A stretch of DNA of 36,398 nucleotides from JANLSO01 sp031362405 (GCA_031362405.1 JANLSO010000033.1:1-36398); one strand, 5' to 3'. Shown: positions 15,171-23,250, numbered from the stretch's first letter. Program-made: numbers and translations. Notes: generated from the letters alone by a model not told the origin.

Positions 15171-15836
15171 TTACCCCCGTTGAGGGATCTTTACTCCACC
15201 AGTTGTGCGAGTCGCCGCCGCGGCAAGCGAATAGAGCTGCCGTGCGGGCAGTCCGACGCCCGACAGCACGGCGGTCTGGCCCACCTGATTCCACGAGACG
15301 ATCACTCGGCCGTCGCGCGTCTGGCGCGCAAGGCGAACCCCTTTGACGACCACCTGCCGGGCACGTTCCGGCACGCTCACAGGGTCACCACTGACGAGTG
15401 ACAGCGTCACCCGGCGACCGGCGTGCTGGTAGATCAGGGTGGCAACGTCACGGCCGGCGACCCGATCGGCCCGTCCACCCACCGGACGCCACCCGCCGAG
15501 CGGCTGGAGATCGGGAAAAGGCTGGTTTGCGACGACGTAACCACGGGGTCCGGCGACCGGAGCGCCGGATACCGCGCCCCGTGTGTGCGTCGCCGCAACC
15601 TCGACGATGACATTCGAGGCGTCTCCACGTTGCAGGCCGAACCACACCGCCGCCAGGGCCGCGGCGACGCAGACGACGACCGTCAAGACCCGACCGACCG
15701 TCGGGTCTTGAGGGGGTGGCGGGTCCGAGAGCAGACGCTCGGCCCCGTCATCGGGCTGTGGGTCGCCCAATGGAGGTTCTGCCCCCGTGGCGACGACGCG
15801 TGACACCTCCGTAGCCACAGGCACGGACGCTACCAT
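15171..15836 (-). CDS. Orphan membrane protein resembling the outer domain of an anti-sigma factor
   Basis: A 221-residue protein. The N-terminal 46 residues are Pro- and acid-rich with no zinc-binding anti-sigma motif. One membrane helix follows at about 47-66 (VGRVLTVVVCVAAALAAVWF). The outer domain reads FPDLQPLGGWRPVGGR, ATLIYQHAGRRVTLSL, then VIVSWNQVGQTAVLSGVGL, the order seen outside the membrane in RsiW/ChrR-like anti-sigma proteins (P-DL-GW-VGGR, then W--G--Y-V-gL). No sigma factor gene is adjacent. The ATG chosen is 6 bases from ctaA on the other strand; GTG 15818, eight bases after a TAGCGT box at 15827-15832, is an alternative start. Sensing redox or copper state is a guess from context. 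Confidence 0.6.
   Translation of the reverse strand: MVASVPVATEVSRVVATGAEPPLGDPQPDDGAERLLSDPPPPQDPTVGRVLTVVVCVAAALAAVWFGLQRGDASNVIVEVAATHTRGAVSGAPVAGPRGYVVANQPFPDLQPLGGWRPVGGRADRVAGRDVATLIYQHAGRRVTLSLVSGDPVSVPERARQVVVKGVRLARQTRDGRVIVSWNQVGQTAVLSGVGLPARQLYSLAAAATRTTGGVKIPQRG
15831..15836 (+). promoter_or_regulatory. Predicted -10 box of ctaA
   Basis: TACCAT ends six bases before the ATG at 15843, with no Shine-Dalgarno sequence. Its TA pair is shared with a TAGCGT box on the other strand (15827-15832), eight bases before GTG 15818, so both divergent genes could be started from here. Confidence 0.45.
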
Positions 15837-15842
15837 GAGCCC

Positions 15843-16799
15843 ATGGCGCAACCTGTGAAGCGACACCTCCCACGCACGATCAGCACGAGTCGTTTCGCGA
15901 CCATCGCGTTGGTGAACCTGGCGCTGCTGTGGCTGATCGTGCCGAGCGGTGCGCTCGTGCGCCTGACCGCCTCGGGCCTGGGATGTCCCGACTGGCCGCT
16001 CTGCAACGGCGGCGTCGTGCCCGCCACTGGGGCACATGCGATCATCGAGTACACCAACCGGGTGTTCTCCGCGGTGGTGATGGTGGTCACCCTCATCACC
16101 TGGCTCGCCTCCCGCCGTAGTGCCCCACGCGGGTCGGCGACACGCCGACTCGCCGGGTCATGCGCACTGATGACGGTCGGTCAGGTTCCCCTCGGGGCCC
16201 TGACCGTTCTGTCAGGCCTTCATCCGTTGATGGTCGCGGGCCACTTCGTGCTCTCACTGGCCGCCCTCGCGGCAGGAACGCTGTTGGCTCTGGCGGCGAA
16301 CGACGCGGTACTTCGGCGCACCCGCGGCTGGTGCCGGCGACGCGGGCCACTGGTGATTGTCGGCGCCATCGCCCTGTTGGCGACGATCGTCACCGGAGTG
16401 CTGGTGACATCGGCCGGACCGCACTCCGGCGACCCCGCGAAGATCGATCGCTTCGGCGATCTCCAAACCGCTGCGTGGATCCACGTTCGGGCGGTTGGGG
16501 TGCTGATCATCATCGCGCTGGTCCTCGCGGTGTGGCTGTGGCGGGAGGCGCCCGCCGACCCTCTCGCCCGTCGCTTCTGCGGTCTCACGGTTCTGGCCCT
16601 CGCCGTCCAGGTCGGGATCGGTGAGTACCAGTACCGCCACGAACTTCCCTGGCAGGTCGTCGTGGCACACGTTTCGGTCGCGGGCATCGTGTGGGCCCTG
16701 GCGATCACCGCCGGCTACCGGATCGCGCGTCCCACACTTGCCGCCGTCACCCCTGTGGGCGAGCGCGTCGATCGCGAGCTCGCCGTCGCGCAGCCCTAA
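15843..16799 (+). CDS. ctaA: Heme A synthase
   Basis: Oxidises heme O to heme A for cytochrome aa3-type oxidase, within the membrane. The 318-residue length and about eight helices fit the COX15/CtaA family. Visible are VPSGALVRLTASGLGCPDWP (33-52), the cysteine pair Cys48/Cys54 in GCPDWPLCNG, HAIIEYTNR (65-73), and His residues in HPLMVAGHF (127-135), TAAWIHVRA and VVVAHVSVAG that would bind the hemes. It has the actinobacterial form EYTNR rather than EYxHR. Start ATG 15843 has a -10-like box six bases upstream. It converges with the zinc-finger gene, overlapping it by 4 bases at the stops. Confidence 0.93.
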   Translation: MAQPVKRHLPRTISTSRFATIALVNLALLWLIVPSGALVRLTASGLGCPDWPLCNGGVVPATGAHAIIEYTNRVFSAVVMVVTLITWLASRRSAPRGSATRRLAGSCALMTVGQVPLGALTVLSGLHPLMVAGHFVLSLAALAAGTLLALAANDAVLRRTRGWCRRRGPLVIVGAIALLATIVTGVLVTSAGPHSGDPAKIDRFGDLQTAAWIHVRAVGVLIIIALVLAVWLWREAPADPLARRFCGLTVLALAVQVGIGEYQYRHELPWQVVVAHVSVAGIVWALAITAGYRIARPTLAAVTPVGERVDRELAVAQP

Positions 16800-17152
16800 C
16801 GCCGACGAGCTGCAAGGGTTTGGCACGGGACACAGCGGGTCGCATCGGGGCGCGCGCGCAGACGTCCTTCCGGAATCGGCTCCGCACAGTCGACGCACAC
16901 GCCGTAGGTACCGGCGGCGACCGCCTCCCGAGCCAGGCGAAGCCGGTCCCGCTGGGCCTGTAGCTTCAGCTGCTCGCGCAGTTGGCGTTCACGCAGCTCC
17001 GCGTCGGTGGCCGCTTCGGCCATGTGATGGTGGCCATCGGATCGCTCGTCGCCATCGGCCGCGAGGTCGCGCCGCAGCAGAGCTTCGTCGATCTCGGCCT
17101 CGAGTTCGGAGATGCGGGCCAGGTGGTCTACAGGTGTCTGGGCGTCGCTCAC
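16796..17152 (-). CDS. DksA/TraR-family zinc-finger protein
   Basis: A 118-residue protein with a long helical N-terminal part (about residues 10-80, heptad-rich, likely a coiled coil) and a C-terminal four-Cys zinc finger: CVDC (Cys86, Cys89) and CVPC (Cys107, Cys110). YGVCVDCAEPIPEGRLRARP is the DksA/TraR finger signature. Proteins of this family bind RNA polymerase through its secondary channel; the acidic tip residues of true DksA cannot be assigned here (DGDERSDGHHH, 33-43, is nearby). The GTG start has TACTAT six bases upstream and no ribosome site. Regulation of transcription is inferred. Confidence 0.85.
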   Translation of the reverse strand: MSDAQTPVDHLARISELEAEIDEALLRRDLAADGDERSDGHHHMAEAATDAELRERQLREQLKLQAQRDRLRLAREAVAAGTYGVCVDCAEPIPEGRLRARPDATRCVPCQTLAARRR

Positions 17153-17158
17153 GTGTGA

Positions 17159-17164
17159 ATAGTA
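17159..17164 (-). promoter_or_regulatory. Predicted -10 box of the DksA-like gene
   Basis: TACTAT on the minus strand, six bases (TCACAC) before the GTG start at 17152; close to the TATAAT consensus and without a Shine-Dalgarno after it. Confidence 0.5.
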
Positions 17165-17217
17165 GCGTCGCCTGCGCCGCTATCTATTCCGCCGCATCCC
17201 CCAGTTGGGAGAAGTTG

Positions 17218-18180
17218 ATGAACGAAGCAATCCTCGCGGAGGGCATCGAGCGCGAGTTCAAGGGTGGCATCAGAGCCGTCGCCGGCGTCGACCTCCGCGT
17301 CGAGACCGGCGAGATCTACGGCTTTCTCGGGCCCAACGGGGCGGGCAAAAGCACCATGGTGCGGATCCTCGCGACGCTCCTTCGACCCACCGGCGGACGG
17401 GCGCTCGTGGCAGGCCACGATGTCGTCAAGGATGCCGCGCGCGTGCGCCGATCCATCGGCGTCGCCCTGCAAGACGCCGCCATCGACCCGTTCATGACCG
17501 GACGTGAACTCCTTCGCTTGCAGGGTGTCCTTCATGGCCTGCCCCGCCCCGAGGTGCGCGCGACGGCCGAGCGCCTGCTCGACCGGGTCGGTTTGGTGGA
17601 GGCGGCAGATCGGCGCGTCGGCACCTATTCCGGCGGCATGCGGCGACGGCTCGATCTCGCCTTGGCGCTCGTCCACGCACCGGTCGTGCTGTTTCTCGAC
17701 GAGCCGACCACCGGGCTCGACCCCACGTCGCGTGTGACCCTCTGGGAGGAAGTTCGCCGCCTCAACCGCGAGTCGGGCACCACGGTCTTCCTGACCACGC
17801 AGTACCTGGAAGAAGCAGACCAGCTCGCGGGTCGCGTCGGCATCATCGACGGCGGAGTGATCGTCGCCGAGGGCACACCGCAGAGCCTGAAGGCGGCCAT
17901 CGGCGACCCGGCGCTGATCATCACCCCCACCGACCCCGACAAGGTCGCCGCCGCGTGTGAGGTGATCGGCCGCTTCGGGCCCGCCGTCTCCTCGCCGCCG
18001 GGAACCGCGGCGGTGCGTCTTCGCGATGGCGCCGCTAGCGTCGCGGAGGCCGTACGGGCCCTCGACCAGGCGGGAATCGCCACGGCGGGGCTCGACCTCC
18101 ACCAACCGAGCCTCGACGACGTGTTCGTCGCCAAGACCGGTCGGCGCCTCGAGGGCGACGCCGTCGAGGCTGCCGAGTGA
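17218..18180 (+). CDS. DrrA-like ABC exporter ATPase
   Basis: A 320-residue ATP-binding subunit of an ABC-2 exporter, of the daunorubicin-resistance (DrrA) type. Walker A is GPNGAGKS (38-45), the signature is YSGGMRRRLDLA, Walker B is VVLFLDEPTTGLDP, and the switch His position is replaced by Gln in FLTTQYLEEAD, a normal feature of this group. A C-terminal regulatory region (about 225-320) ends with PSLDDVFVAKTGR, typical of DrrA. ATG 17218 is preceded by GGGAGAAG. The frame stays open far upstream across the neighbouring genes, but that part is non-coding. It overlaps the next permease by 4 bases. Confidence 0.93.
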   Translation: MNEAILAEGIEREFKGGIRAVAGVDLRVETGEIYGFLGPNGAGKSTMVRILATLLRPTGGRALVAGHDVVKDAARVRRSIGVALQDAAIDPFMTGRELLRLQGVLHGLPRPEVRATAERLLDRVGLVEAADRRVGTYSGGMRRRLDLALALVHAPVVLFLDEPTTGLDPTSRVTLWEEVRRLNRESGTTVFLTTQYLEEADQLAGRVGIIDGGVIVAEGTPQSLKAAIGDPALIITPTDPDKVAAACEVIGRFGPAVSSPPGTAAVRLRDGAASVAEAVRALDQAGIATAGLDLHQPSLDDVFVAKTGRRLEGDAVEAAE

Positions 18181-18992
18181 CAACCCCCGCGATCGAACTT
18201 CCCCACGTCAGCGTGGCTCTGGCCCTTCGCCAAACGGGCGCTCTGGCGCGACGCGCGGTGGTGAACACCCTGCGGTTTCCCCAGGCGTGGTTCCCCGCAC
18301 TCTTCTTCCCCCTGATCCTGATGACGATTTTCACGGGTTCGTTCGGGGCGGCACCCGGCCGGCTGCCGGGCTTTCCCCCGGTACGCGGATTTCTCGACTT
18401 CGCCCTCGCCGGGGCGATTCTTCAGGGAGTGCTGATCGGCGGCACCGGCGCCGGAGCCTTCTTTGCGGCCGATATCGAGGGTGGTTTTCTCGACCGGCTG
18501 GTCGCGTCGCCCGTGTCGCGGGTGGCGATCCTCACTGGCCGGCTCGCCGGGGGCATCGTGCTCGCCGTCATTCAGGCCCTGCTGTTCATCGGCATCGCCG
18601 TGGCTTTTGGAGCCCGCGTCCAGGGCGGCGTGCTGGGCGTGCTGATCGTGGTCGTGCTGGCCGCACTGCTCGCGGTCGCCGTGGGAGGGCTCGGCGTGAT
18701 GCTGGCCCTGCGCACTGGCTCGGCCGAGGCCGTTCAAGGGAGCTTTCCCCTGTTCTTCGCCCTGATGTTCTTCTCGTCGGCGTTCTTTCCCCGAGAGACG
18801 ATGACGGGCTGGTTCAAGACCGTCGCCGACCTCAACCCGATCTCCCACCTGGTGGAGGGGATGCGCGACCAGATCGTTGTCGGAGTCGACTGGAAGGCCG
18901 CCGGGATCGCGCTTGTGATCGTGCTCGCTCTTGGCGCGGTCACGGTCGGGGCAAGTGCCCGGGCTCTTACCCGCCGAATCGCGGGAGGCTGA
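18177..18992 (+). CDS. ABC-2 type exporter permease (DrrB-like), first
   Basis: A 271-residue membrane protein with six helices of the ABC-2 permease family. After an N-terminal cytoplasmic helix region it has FPALFFPLILMTIFTG, then the family motif IEGGFLDRLVASPVSR (about residues 100-115), and near the end MTGWFKTVADLNPISHLVEGMR, the typical NP-s--vE-lR motif before the last helix. It starts with GTG inside the ATPase stop (GTGA). It should form a heteromeric channel with the next, related permease; the substrate (lipid, antibiotic or polyketide-like) cannot be read from sequence. Confidence 0.9.
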   Translation: MTTPAIELPHVSVALALRQTGALARRAVVNTLRFPQAWFPALFFPLILMTIFTGSFGAAPGRLPGFPPVRGFLDFALAGAILQGVLIGGTGAGAFFAADIEGGFLDRLVASPVSRVAILTGRLAGGIVLAVIQALLFIGIAVAFGARVQGGVLGVLIVVVLAALLAVAVGGLGVMLALRTGSAEAVQGSFPLFFALMFFSSAFFPRETMTGWFKTVADLNPISHLVEGMRDQIVVGVDWKAAGIALVIVLALGAVTVGASARALTRRIAGG

Positions 18993-19771
18993 TGATGCAC
19001 GCCATTCAGCGCACCTTCGCGGTTACCGGGATGCTCGCATGGCGGGCGATCATTCTCGTGCGCCGGATGCCGTCGGTATTCATCCCGTCGCTCGTGATGC
19101 CGCTGTTCATCCTGGTCGCGACCTCCGGGGCCTTTCGCGCCATCGGCCAGCTTCCCGCTCTTGGGGGTTCGTCCTACCTGGCGTTCACGATTCCCCTGGC
19201 GACCGTCATGGGCGGGGGCTTCGCGGGCGTGAACGCCGGGATGACGCTTGCCCGCGATATCGAGGGTGGCTTCGTGGACCGGCTGATCTCGAGCCCCGCA
19301 CCACGGATCTCCCTGATCGCCGGGCCGCTCACGGCCGCTGCGATCCGCAGCGTCTTCACGACCACTGTGGTGCTGATCGCCGGACTCATCGGTGGAGTCG
19401 GCCTGCCGGGAATCGGCGGCACGCTTGTGATCTATCTCATGGCCCTCGGCTTCTCGGCCGCGGCGGCCTGCTGGTCGATGGGCGTAGCCCTACGGGCCCG
19501 CTCGGTCCAATCGGCCTCGCTGATGCAGGTCGTCGTGTTCGTGTCGGTGTTCACGTCGGTCGCCTACGCACCGCGGCCACTCCTTTCGGGTTGGCTGCGC
19601 ACGGTGGCCGACTGGAACCCCGTTACCCGGCTGCTCGAGGCCTCCCGCGCCGTCGAGTTCTCGGGCGTTGACTGGGACACCCTCGGCCCTGGTCTTGCCG
19701 CCATCGCCATCATGCTGGCCGTGCTGGGGACGTTCGCCCTCACCGGCCTCGTGCAGCTGGTACGTCGGTAA
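18992..19771 (+). CDS. ABC-2 type exporter permease (DrrB-like), second
   Basis: A 259-residue paralogue of the preceding gene with the same plan: FIPSLVMPLFILVATSGAF, IEGGFVDRLISSPAPR, and LRTVADWNPVTRLLEASR before the last helix. Two ATGs lie in tandem at 18992 and 18995; the first overlaps the previous stop (TGATG), the second has better spacing from GGGAGG. Two different permeases with one ATPase imply a heterodimeric exporter. The three genes are tightly coupled and end here. The gap to the next gene is 93 bases and holds only that gene's ribosome site. Confidence 0.9.
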   Translation: MMHAIQRTFAVTGMLAWRAIILVRRMPSVFIPSLVMPLFILVATSGAFRAIGQLPALGGSSYLAFTIPLATVMGGGFAGVNAGMTLARDIEGGFVDRLISSPAPRISLIAGPLTAAAIRSVFTTTVVLIAGLIGGVGLPGIGGTLVIYLMALGFSAAAACWSMGVALRARSVQSASLMQVVVFVSVFTSVAYAPRPLLSGWLRTVADWNPVTRLLEASRAVEFSGVDWDTLGPGLAAIAIMLAVLGTFALTGLVQLVRR

Positions 19772-19864
19772 CCCGCACGCCGAGCCGCCGCGTCGCTCAG
19801 GTACGGGCCCCAGACGCCGATGTTGCGGTCGTTCGCGCGCGCGTCTGCACAACAAGGAGACCCC

Positions 19865-20686
19865 ATGAGCGTAAGCATCGAGGAGGCCCGGCGCCTTGTC
19901 GCTGAAGTAGCCGAGCAGGGCTTCTGGCATCACGACATGGAGGTCATCCCCGGCGTCCGCACATTCGGCAAGTACGACCCGACGCCGATGCTCGATCTGA
20001 TGCAGCTCCCCACCAGCCTTGATGGGGTGCGGGTGCTCGACATCGGCTGCAACGATGGTTTTTTCAGCTTCGCGCTGGAGGCCCGCGGCGCCGAGGTCAC
20101 CGCCGTGGAGTGTGGCCCGCACACCGCCGGCTTCAGACTCACACATCGGCTGCGCGGTTCGTCGGTGAAGATGGTCGAGTCGACGGTGTATGAGCTCGCA
20201 CCCGAGCAGATCGGACGGTTCGACCTGATCCTGTTCCTCGGGGTCATCTACCACCTGCGGCACCCACTGCTGGCGCTCGATGTGCTTCACCGACTTGCCG
20301 AGCCCGACACGCTGCTGTTCGTCGAGAGCCAGGCCATCGACCAAGCGCTCGTGGGCCCTGACAGTCAGATGTTCGCGCTGGGCGACCCGACCTACGCGCT
20401 GATGCAGTTCTACCCGCGCGGTGAACTGCTGGGCGATGTGACCAACTGGTGGGCCCCGACGCTCGTCTGTCTGCAGCAGATGGTGGAAACCGCGTTCTTT
20501 CGCGTGCAGTGGGGGAGCCTGTACAACCCCGCCCGCGCCCTGGTGCGCGCCGTGTTCGACCCCACTCTCGAACCGGACGTCTACCCCGGCGTCAACATCG
20601 GCGACGCCGCCGTCTACCACCCCGGCGGCATGGCGCGCGACGCGGCCGTGTACCTGCCCCCGGTGACGGCAGCCGTCAGCGGCTGA
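19865..20686 (+). CDS. SAM-dependent methyltransferase (CmoB-like group)
   Basis: A 273-residue class I methyltransferase. The SAM-binding loop is VLDIGCNDGFFSFALEARGA (about residues 56-75) followed by the acidic residue of AVECG. The upstream segment FWHHDMEVIPGVRTFGKYD and the later LFLGVIYHLRHPLLALDVL resemble the CmoB/Methyltransf_9 group. The C-terminal part has a second region (MFALGDPTYALMQFYP) of unknown role. Real CmoB modifies tRNA wobble uridine with carboxy-SAM; the Arg residues for that cofactor are not evident, so a small-molecule or sugar substrate is as likely. ATG 19865 is preceded by AAGGAG. It may belong with the exporter upstream. Confidence 0.8.
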   Translation: MSVSIEEARRLVAEVAEQGFWHHDMEVIPGVRTFGKYDPTPMLDLMQLPTSLDGVRVLDIGCNDGFFSFALEARGAEVTAVECGPHTAGFRLTHRLRGSSVKMVESTVYELAPEQIGRFDLILFLGVIYHLRHPLLALDVLHRLAEPDTLLFVESQAIDQALVGPDSQMFALGDPTYALMQFYPRGELLGDVTNWWAPTLVCLQQMVETAFFRVQWGSLYNPARALVRAVFDPTLEPDVYPGVNIGDAAVYHPGGMARDAAVYLPPVTAAVSG

Positions 20687-20749
20687 ACGTGTCCCGACCT
20701 CGTCACCTTTGATCGTCCGTGCCGCGATTGAATCCGCGCCGCTGTCGAG

Positions 20750-20768
20750 TTCCGACCGTGCGTCGGAA
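20750..20768 (+). terminator. Short inverted repeat after the methyltransferase gene
   Basis: TTCCGAC and GTCGGAA form a perfect 7-bp stem with a five-base loop. No T-run follows. It lies in the 165-base gap between two convergent genes and is the best terminator candidate there; a perfect CGGTAGCTACCG palindrome at 20846-20857 covers the stop of the next gene. Confidence 0.35.
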
Positions 20769-20851
20769 GACCGTCGCCTAAGCGCGAGCCCTCGCCGCAT
20801 TCGCCGGGTGCCGGACACGGTGCGACGGTGAGGCTAATCGTCCGCCGGTAG

Positions 20852-22036
20852 CTACCGACCCGGCCCGAAAAGGCCGAACTGCAAGGTCGGGTCGCCGGGA
20901 ACCCAGGTGCCGTGGAACTGCGACCGCTCGCCGATGTCCCGGGCCCGCGCGACAAGGTTGCGACCGAGTTCGAGCTGGCCAGGCTCCCAGGCGGTGAGGG
21001 CAGCCTCGACGTCGCCGCCGGATGCCGCGAGAGCGCGGGCGAGCGCCCAGGCGTTCTCGGCAGCCTTGGCGGTGCCGGCCGCGGCATGGGGGCGGGCGGT
21101 GAAGGCGTCGTCGCCGATCAGGCAGATCCGGCCGAACGCCATGCGCGGTGATTCGACGTCCACGATCGCCTGCACGAACGGCTGTGGCGTGCGGATGACC
21201 ATCTCCGCCAGGGGAGGCGGCAGCACTTCCGCCGCGGTGGCGCGAATCGCATCGACGTAGCGATCTTGAACGAGCCCCGGCTGCAGGGCCAGAGGCCGCG
21301 GAATACCGTCGCGAGCGGTCATCAGCTCGTCAAGCTCGGGGCCCTCGACGACGTTGCGGTACCAGACGAAGTTCACCAGGTGCTCGCCCTCGGCCGGACC
21401 ACCGGCGACGCTGGGGATTTGGTACGCCACGATGTGGCTCGACGGGATGAGGCCGTACGTAATGGCGTCTCCCAGTAGAGCGAAGGTCCCGGGGGTGAGC
21501 AGAGACTCGGTGACGGTTCCCCGCCAGCCGACGTAGCCCGAATAGACAGGATCGACGGCGGGCAGGAGCCGTTTGCGGGCGGTCGAGGCGACACCGTCGG
21601 CGACGACGACGAGATCTGCATGCTCAACGTGCCCGTTGGCAAACCGGATGCCCCCACCGGTGTCCAGGCCGACCATCGCGTGACCCAACCGGTAGCGCTC
21701 TCGTCCAAGCGCCTCGAGAAGATGGCGATAGACGGTGTTCCAGGCGGTGAATCGATAGGGGCTTTGCCGCTCGAAGCTGACGGATCCATCTGGCCCGAGG
21801 TACTGCAGAACCCTCGACGGGGTGGAGATATCGGTCAGGTCGATCTCCATGCGCTCGACCAGGTAACGGACCGTCGCTTCCTGGACGACGATTCCGGCAC
21901 CGAAGCCGGAAAGCTCGAGCGGTGAGCGCTCGAAGACCGTCACGTCGCAGCCCACGTCGCGCAGTACGCAGGCGGCGGTCAACCCGCCGAGCGAACCCCC
22001 GACGATGGCGACGCGTGTCGTCTTGGAATCGGCCAC
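20852..22036 (-). CDS. FAD-dependent aromatic monooxygenase (2,6-dihydroxypyridine 3-monooxygenase-like)
   Basis: A flavoprotein hydroxylase of about 394 residues. The FAD Rossmann motif is AIVGGSLGGLTAACVLRDVG (10-29), followed by VFERSPLELSGFGAGIVVQ; the second FAD motif is GRICLIGDDAFTARPHAAAG. The details SGFG-GIVVQ, SGYVGWRG, VWYRNVVEGPELDELMT and the C-terminal GDPTLQFGL resemble the nicotine-pathway enzyme DHPH of Arthrobacter, so an N-heterocyclic or phenolic substrate is likely; the exact one is unknown. GTG 22036 is chosen because AGGA lies upstream at good spacing; ATG 22057 is the alternative. It is divergent from the PPOX gene, 37 bases apart. Confidence 0.87.
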   Translation of the reverse strand: MADSKTTRVAIVGGSLGGLTAACVLRDVGCDVTVFERSPLELSGFGAGIVVQEATVRYLVERMEIDLTDISTPSRVLQYLGPDGSVSFERQSPYRFTAWNTVYRHLLEALGRERYRLGHAMVGLDTGGGIRFANGHVEHADLVVVADGVASTARKRLLPAVDPVYSGYVGWRGTVTESLLTPGTFALLGDAITYGLIPSSHIVAYQIPSVAGGPAEGEHLVNFVWYRNVVEGPELDELMTARDGIPRPLALQPGLVQDRYVDAIRATAAEVLPPPLAEMVIRTPQPFVQAIVDVESPRMAFGRICLIGDDAFTARPHAAAGTAKAAENAWALARALAASGGDVEAALTAWEPGQLELGRNLVARARDIGERSQFHGTWVPGDPTLQFGLFGPGR

Positions 22037-22073
22037 CGGGGTATCCTGGCAGGGCATCCGACAAGGAGACACC

Positions 22074-22583
22074 ATGAGCTTCGAGATCACCCCGATCGGT
22101 GGGCCTGACTCCGCGACGCCGTTCGCGATCTCCGAGCGGACACCCGCCGGATCACTGAGTGTCCTCGGCGCCGAGTATCGCCAGCTGCTGGAGGGAAACA
22201 TCTACACCACCCTCGGCATGACCGACGCCTCAGGGCGTGTACAGCTCACCGTCATGTGGTTCCGGATCGCACCCGACGGCGAGCACATCGAGATCAACAC
22301 CGTGAAGGGCCGCGCTAAAGACCGTCACATGCGCCGTGACGGCCGGGTCACCCTGCAGGTCACGAACCCGGCGAACCCGTACCACTGGGTCACGATCTAC
22401 GGAAAGGTCGCCGAGATCATCGAAGAATCAGATTCTTCTCGGGGTCATCTGGCTACCGAGTCGATCGACACCCTGTCGGAGACCTACATCAACCAGCGGC
22501 CCTACCCGATGCGCGCGCCGGGTGAGATGCGGTCGCTGTTCATGATCGCCCCGACGCAGATCACGACGTTCGGGGCTCCCTGA
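22074..22583 (+). CDS. PPOX-class (F420- or FMN-dependent) oxidoreductase
   Basis: A 169-residue protein with the split-barrel fold of pyridoxamine-phosphate-oxidase-like proteins. YTTLGMTDASGRVQLTVMWF, EINTVKGRAKDRHMRRDGRV and NPANPYHWVTIYGKV match the Rv1155-like actinobacterial group that uses coenzyme F420. A 35-residue N-terminal extension precedes the barrel. F420 use is inferred from the group. ATG 22074 has AAGGAG nine bases upstream, and a TATCCT at 22042-22047 could be its -10. Its 3' end overlaps the VOC gene by 23 bases, tail to tail. With the FAD monooxygenase and VOC protein it may form a small degradation cluster. Confidence 0.87.
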   Translation: MSFEITPIGGPDSATPFAISERTPAGSLSVLGAEYRQLLEGNIYTTLGMTDASGRVQLTVMWFRIAPDGEHIEINTVKGRAKDRHMRRDGRVTLQVTNPANPYHWVTIYGKVAEIIEESDSSRGHLATESIDTLSETYINQRPYPMRAPGEMRSLFMIAPTQITTFGAP

Positions 22584-23034
22584 CCCACAGCGTGGCAGTG
22601 GCGGCCTCGCCCTCCTGGGGTCGCCGCAGGGGGCGGATCTCGGCCGTGGCCGTGGGGTCGAGCGCGTCGGCACTGGGGTGGTCGACCTCGATCAGGTTGC
22701 CGGCCGGGTCACGCAGGTAGAGCTGGGCGGCGCCGTCGGGAAGACGATAGAGCCAGTGACCAAAGGCCTCGGTGTCGGCCATACCGCGGCCGCGCACCTC
22801 GCGGATAACGCGCTCCATGTCGTCGACTTCGATCGCCACGTGGTGAGAGCGTGGCGCCTCGACATCGCGTTCGAAAAGATGGATCTGGAACTCCCCGAAG
22901 GCCAGCCACGCCACCGGAAAACCAAAGTCCGGGTTCGCTACTCGGCGCATGCCAAAGACCTCGGTGTAGAAGCGCACCGAGGCGTCGAGGTCGGTCGCAC
23001 TGATGCTCACGTGGTTGATGCGGATGGCGGGCAT
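22561..23034 (-). CDS. VOC (glyoxalase/extradiol dioxygenase-like) protein
   Basis: A 157-residue vicinal-oxygen-chelate protein. It starts INHVSISATDLDASVRFYTE, with the first metal His, and continues with SHHVAIEVDDME (second His) and the closing LYLRDPAGNLIEVDHP (metal Glu). The fold takes glyoxalases, epimerases and ring-cleaving dioxygenases, so the reaction is not fixed by sequence. It has the strongest ribosome site in this part, AAAGGAGG, seven bases before ATG 23034. The tail of about 25 residues beyond the domain overlaps the PPOX gene. Neighbour context with an aromatic hydroxylase would fit a ring-opening or lyase step, but this is a guess. Confidence 0.87.
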   Translation of the reverse strand: MPAIRINHVSISATDLDASVRFYTEVFGMRRVANPDFGFPVAWLAFGEFQIHLFERDVEAPRSHHVAIEVDDMERVIREVRGRGMADTEAFGHWLYRLPDGAAQLYLRDPAGNLIEVDHPSADALDPTATAEIRPLRRPQEGEAATATLWVREPRTS

Positions 23035-23055
23035 CGGCGGCCTCCTTTGGGGGGT

Positions 23056-23250
23056 TCAGGACGTCGGACGGCGCGTCATCCACCGCATGGCGAACCATCC
23101 GAGAATGAAGAGAACCACGCAGACGGCCGATACAACGAATGCCCCGATGATGAGGGCGACGAACTGCACGATGAACAGCGCGATGAACCCCACGAGAAGC
23201 ACCAGAGCGGTGCGACGCGACAACGGCGGCCGTGCCGCGCTCATGGGCAT
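23056..23250 (-). CDS. Small membrane protein, two helices
   Basis: A 64-residue protein: a basic start (ARPPLSRR), two hydrophobic helices from TALVLLVGFIALFIVQFVAL to VVSAVCVVLFILGWFAM, and a basic tail RRPTS. No family is recognised. It lies 21 bases upstream of the VOC gene on the same strand and probably shares its transcript. The ATG at 23250 was taken; an ATG two codons later is possible. No clear ribosome site. Confidence 0.6.
   Translation of the reverse strand: MPMSAARPPLSRRTALVLLVGFIALFIVQFVALIIGAFVVSAVCVVLFILGWFAMRWMTRRPTS

Noticed and set aside
16621..17217. N-terminal extension of the DrrA-like ATPase reaching back into ctaA
   Set aside because: Open only by composition; homology begins at the ATG at 17218, which has a good ribosome site.
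19490..20818. A 442-codon minus-strand frame over the permease and methyltransferase genes
   Set aside because: Low-complexity, Arg/His-rich translation with no motif, while the plus-strand genes have clear families and ribosome sites.
20806..20825. A fourth GGTGCC-type palindrome (GGGTGCCGGACACGG)
   Set aside because: It lacks a paired right arm and outer arms; at most a degenerate remnant.
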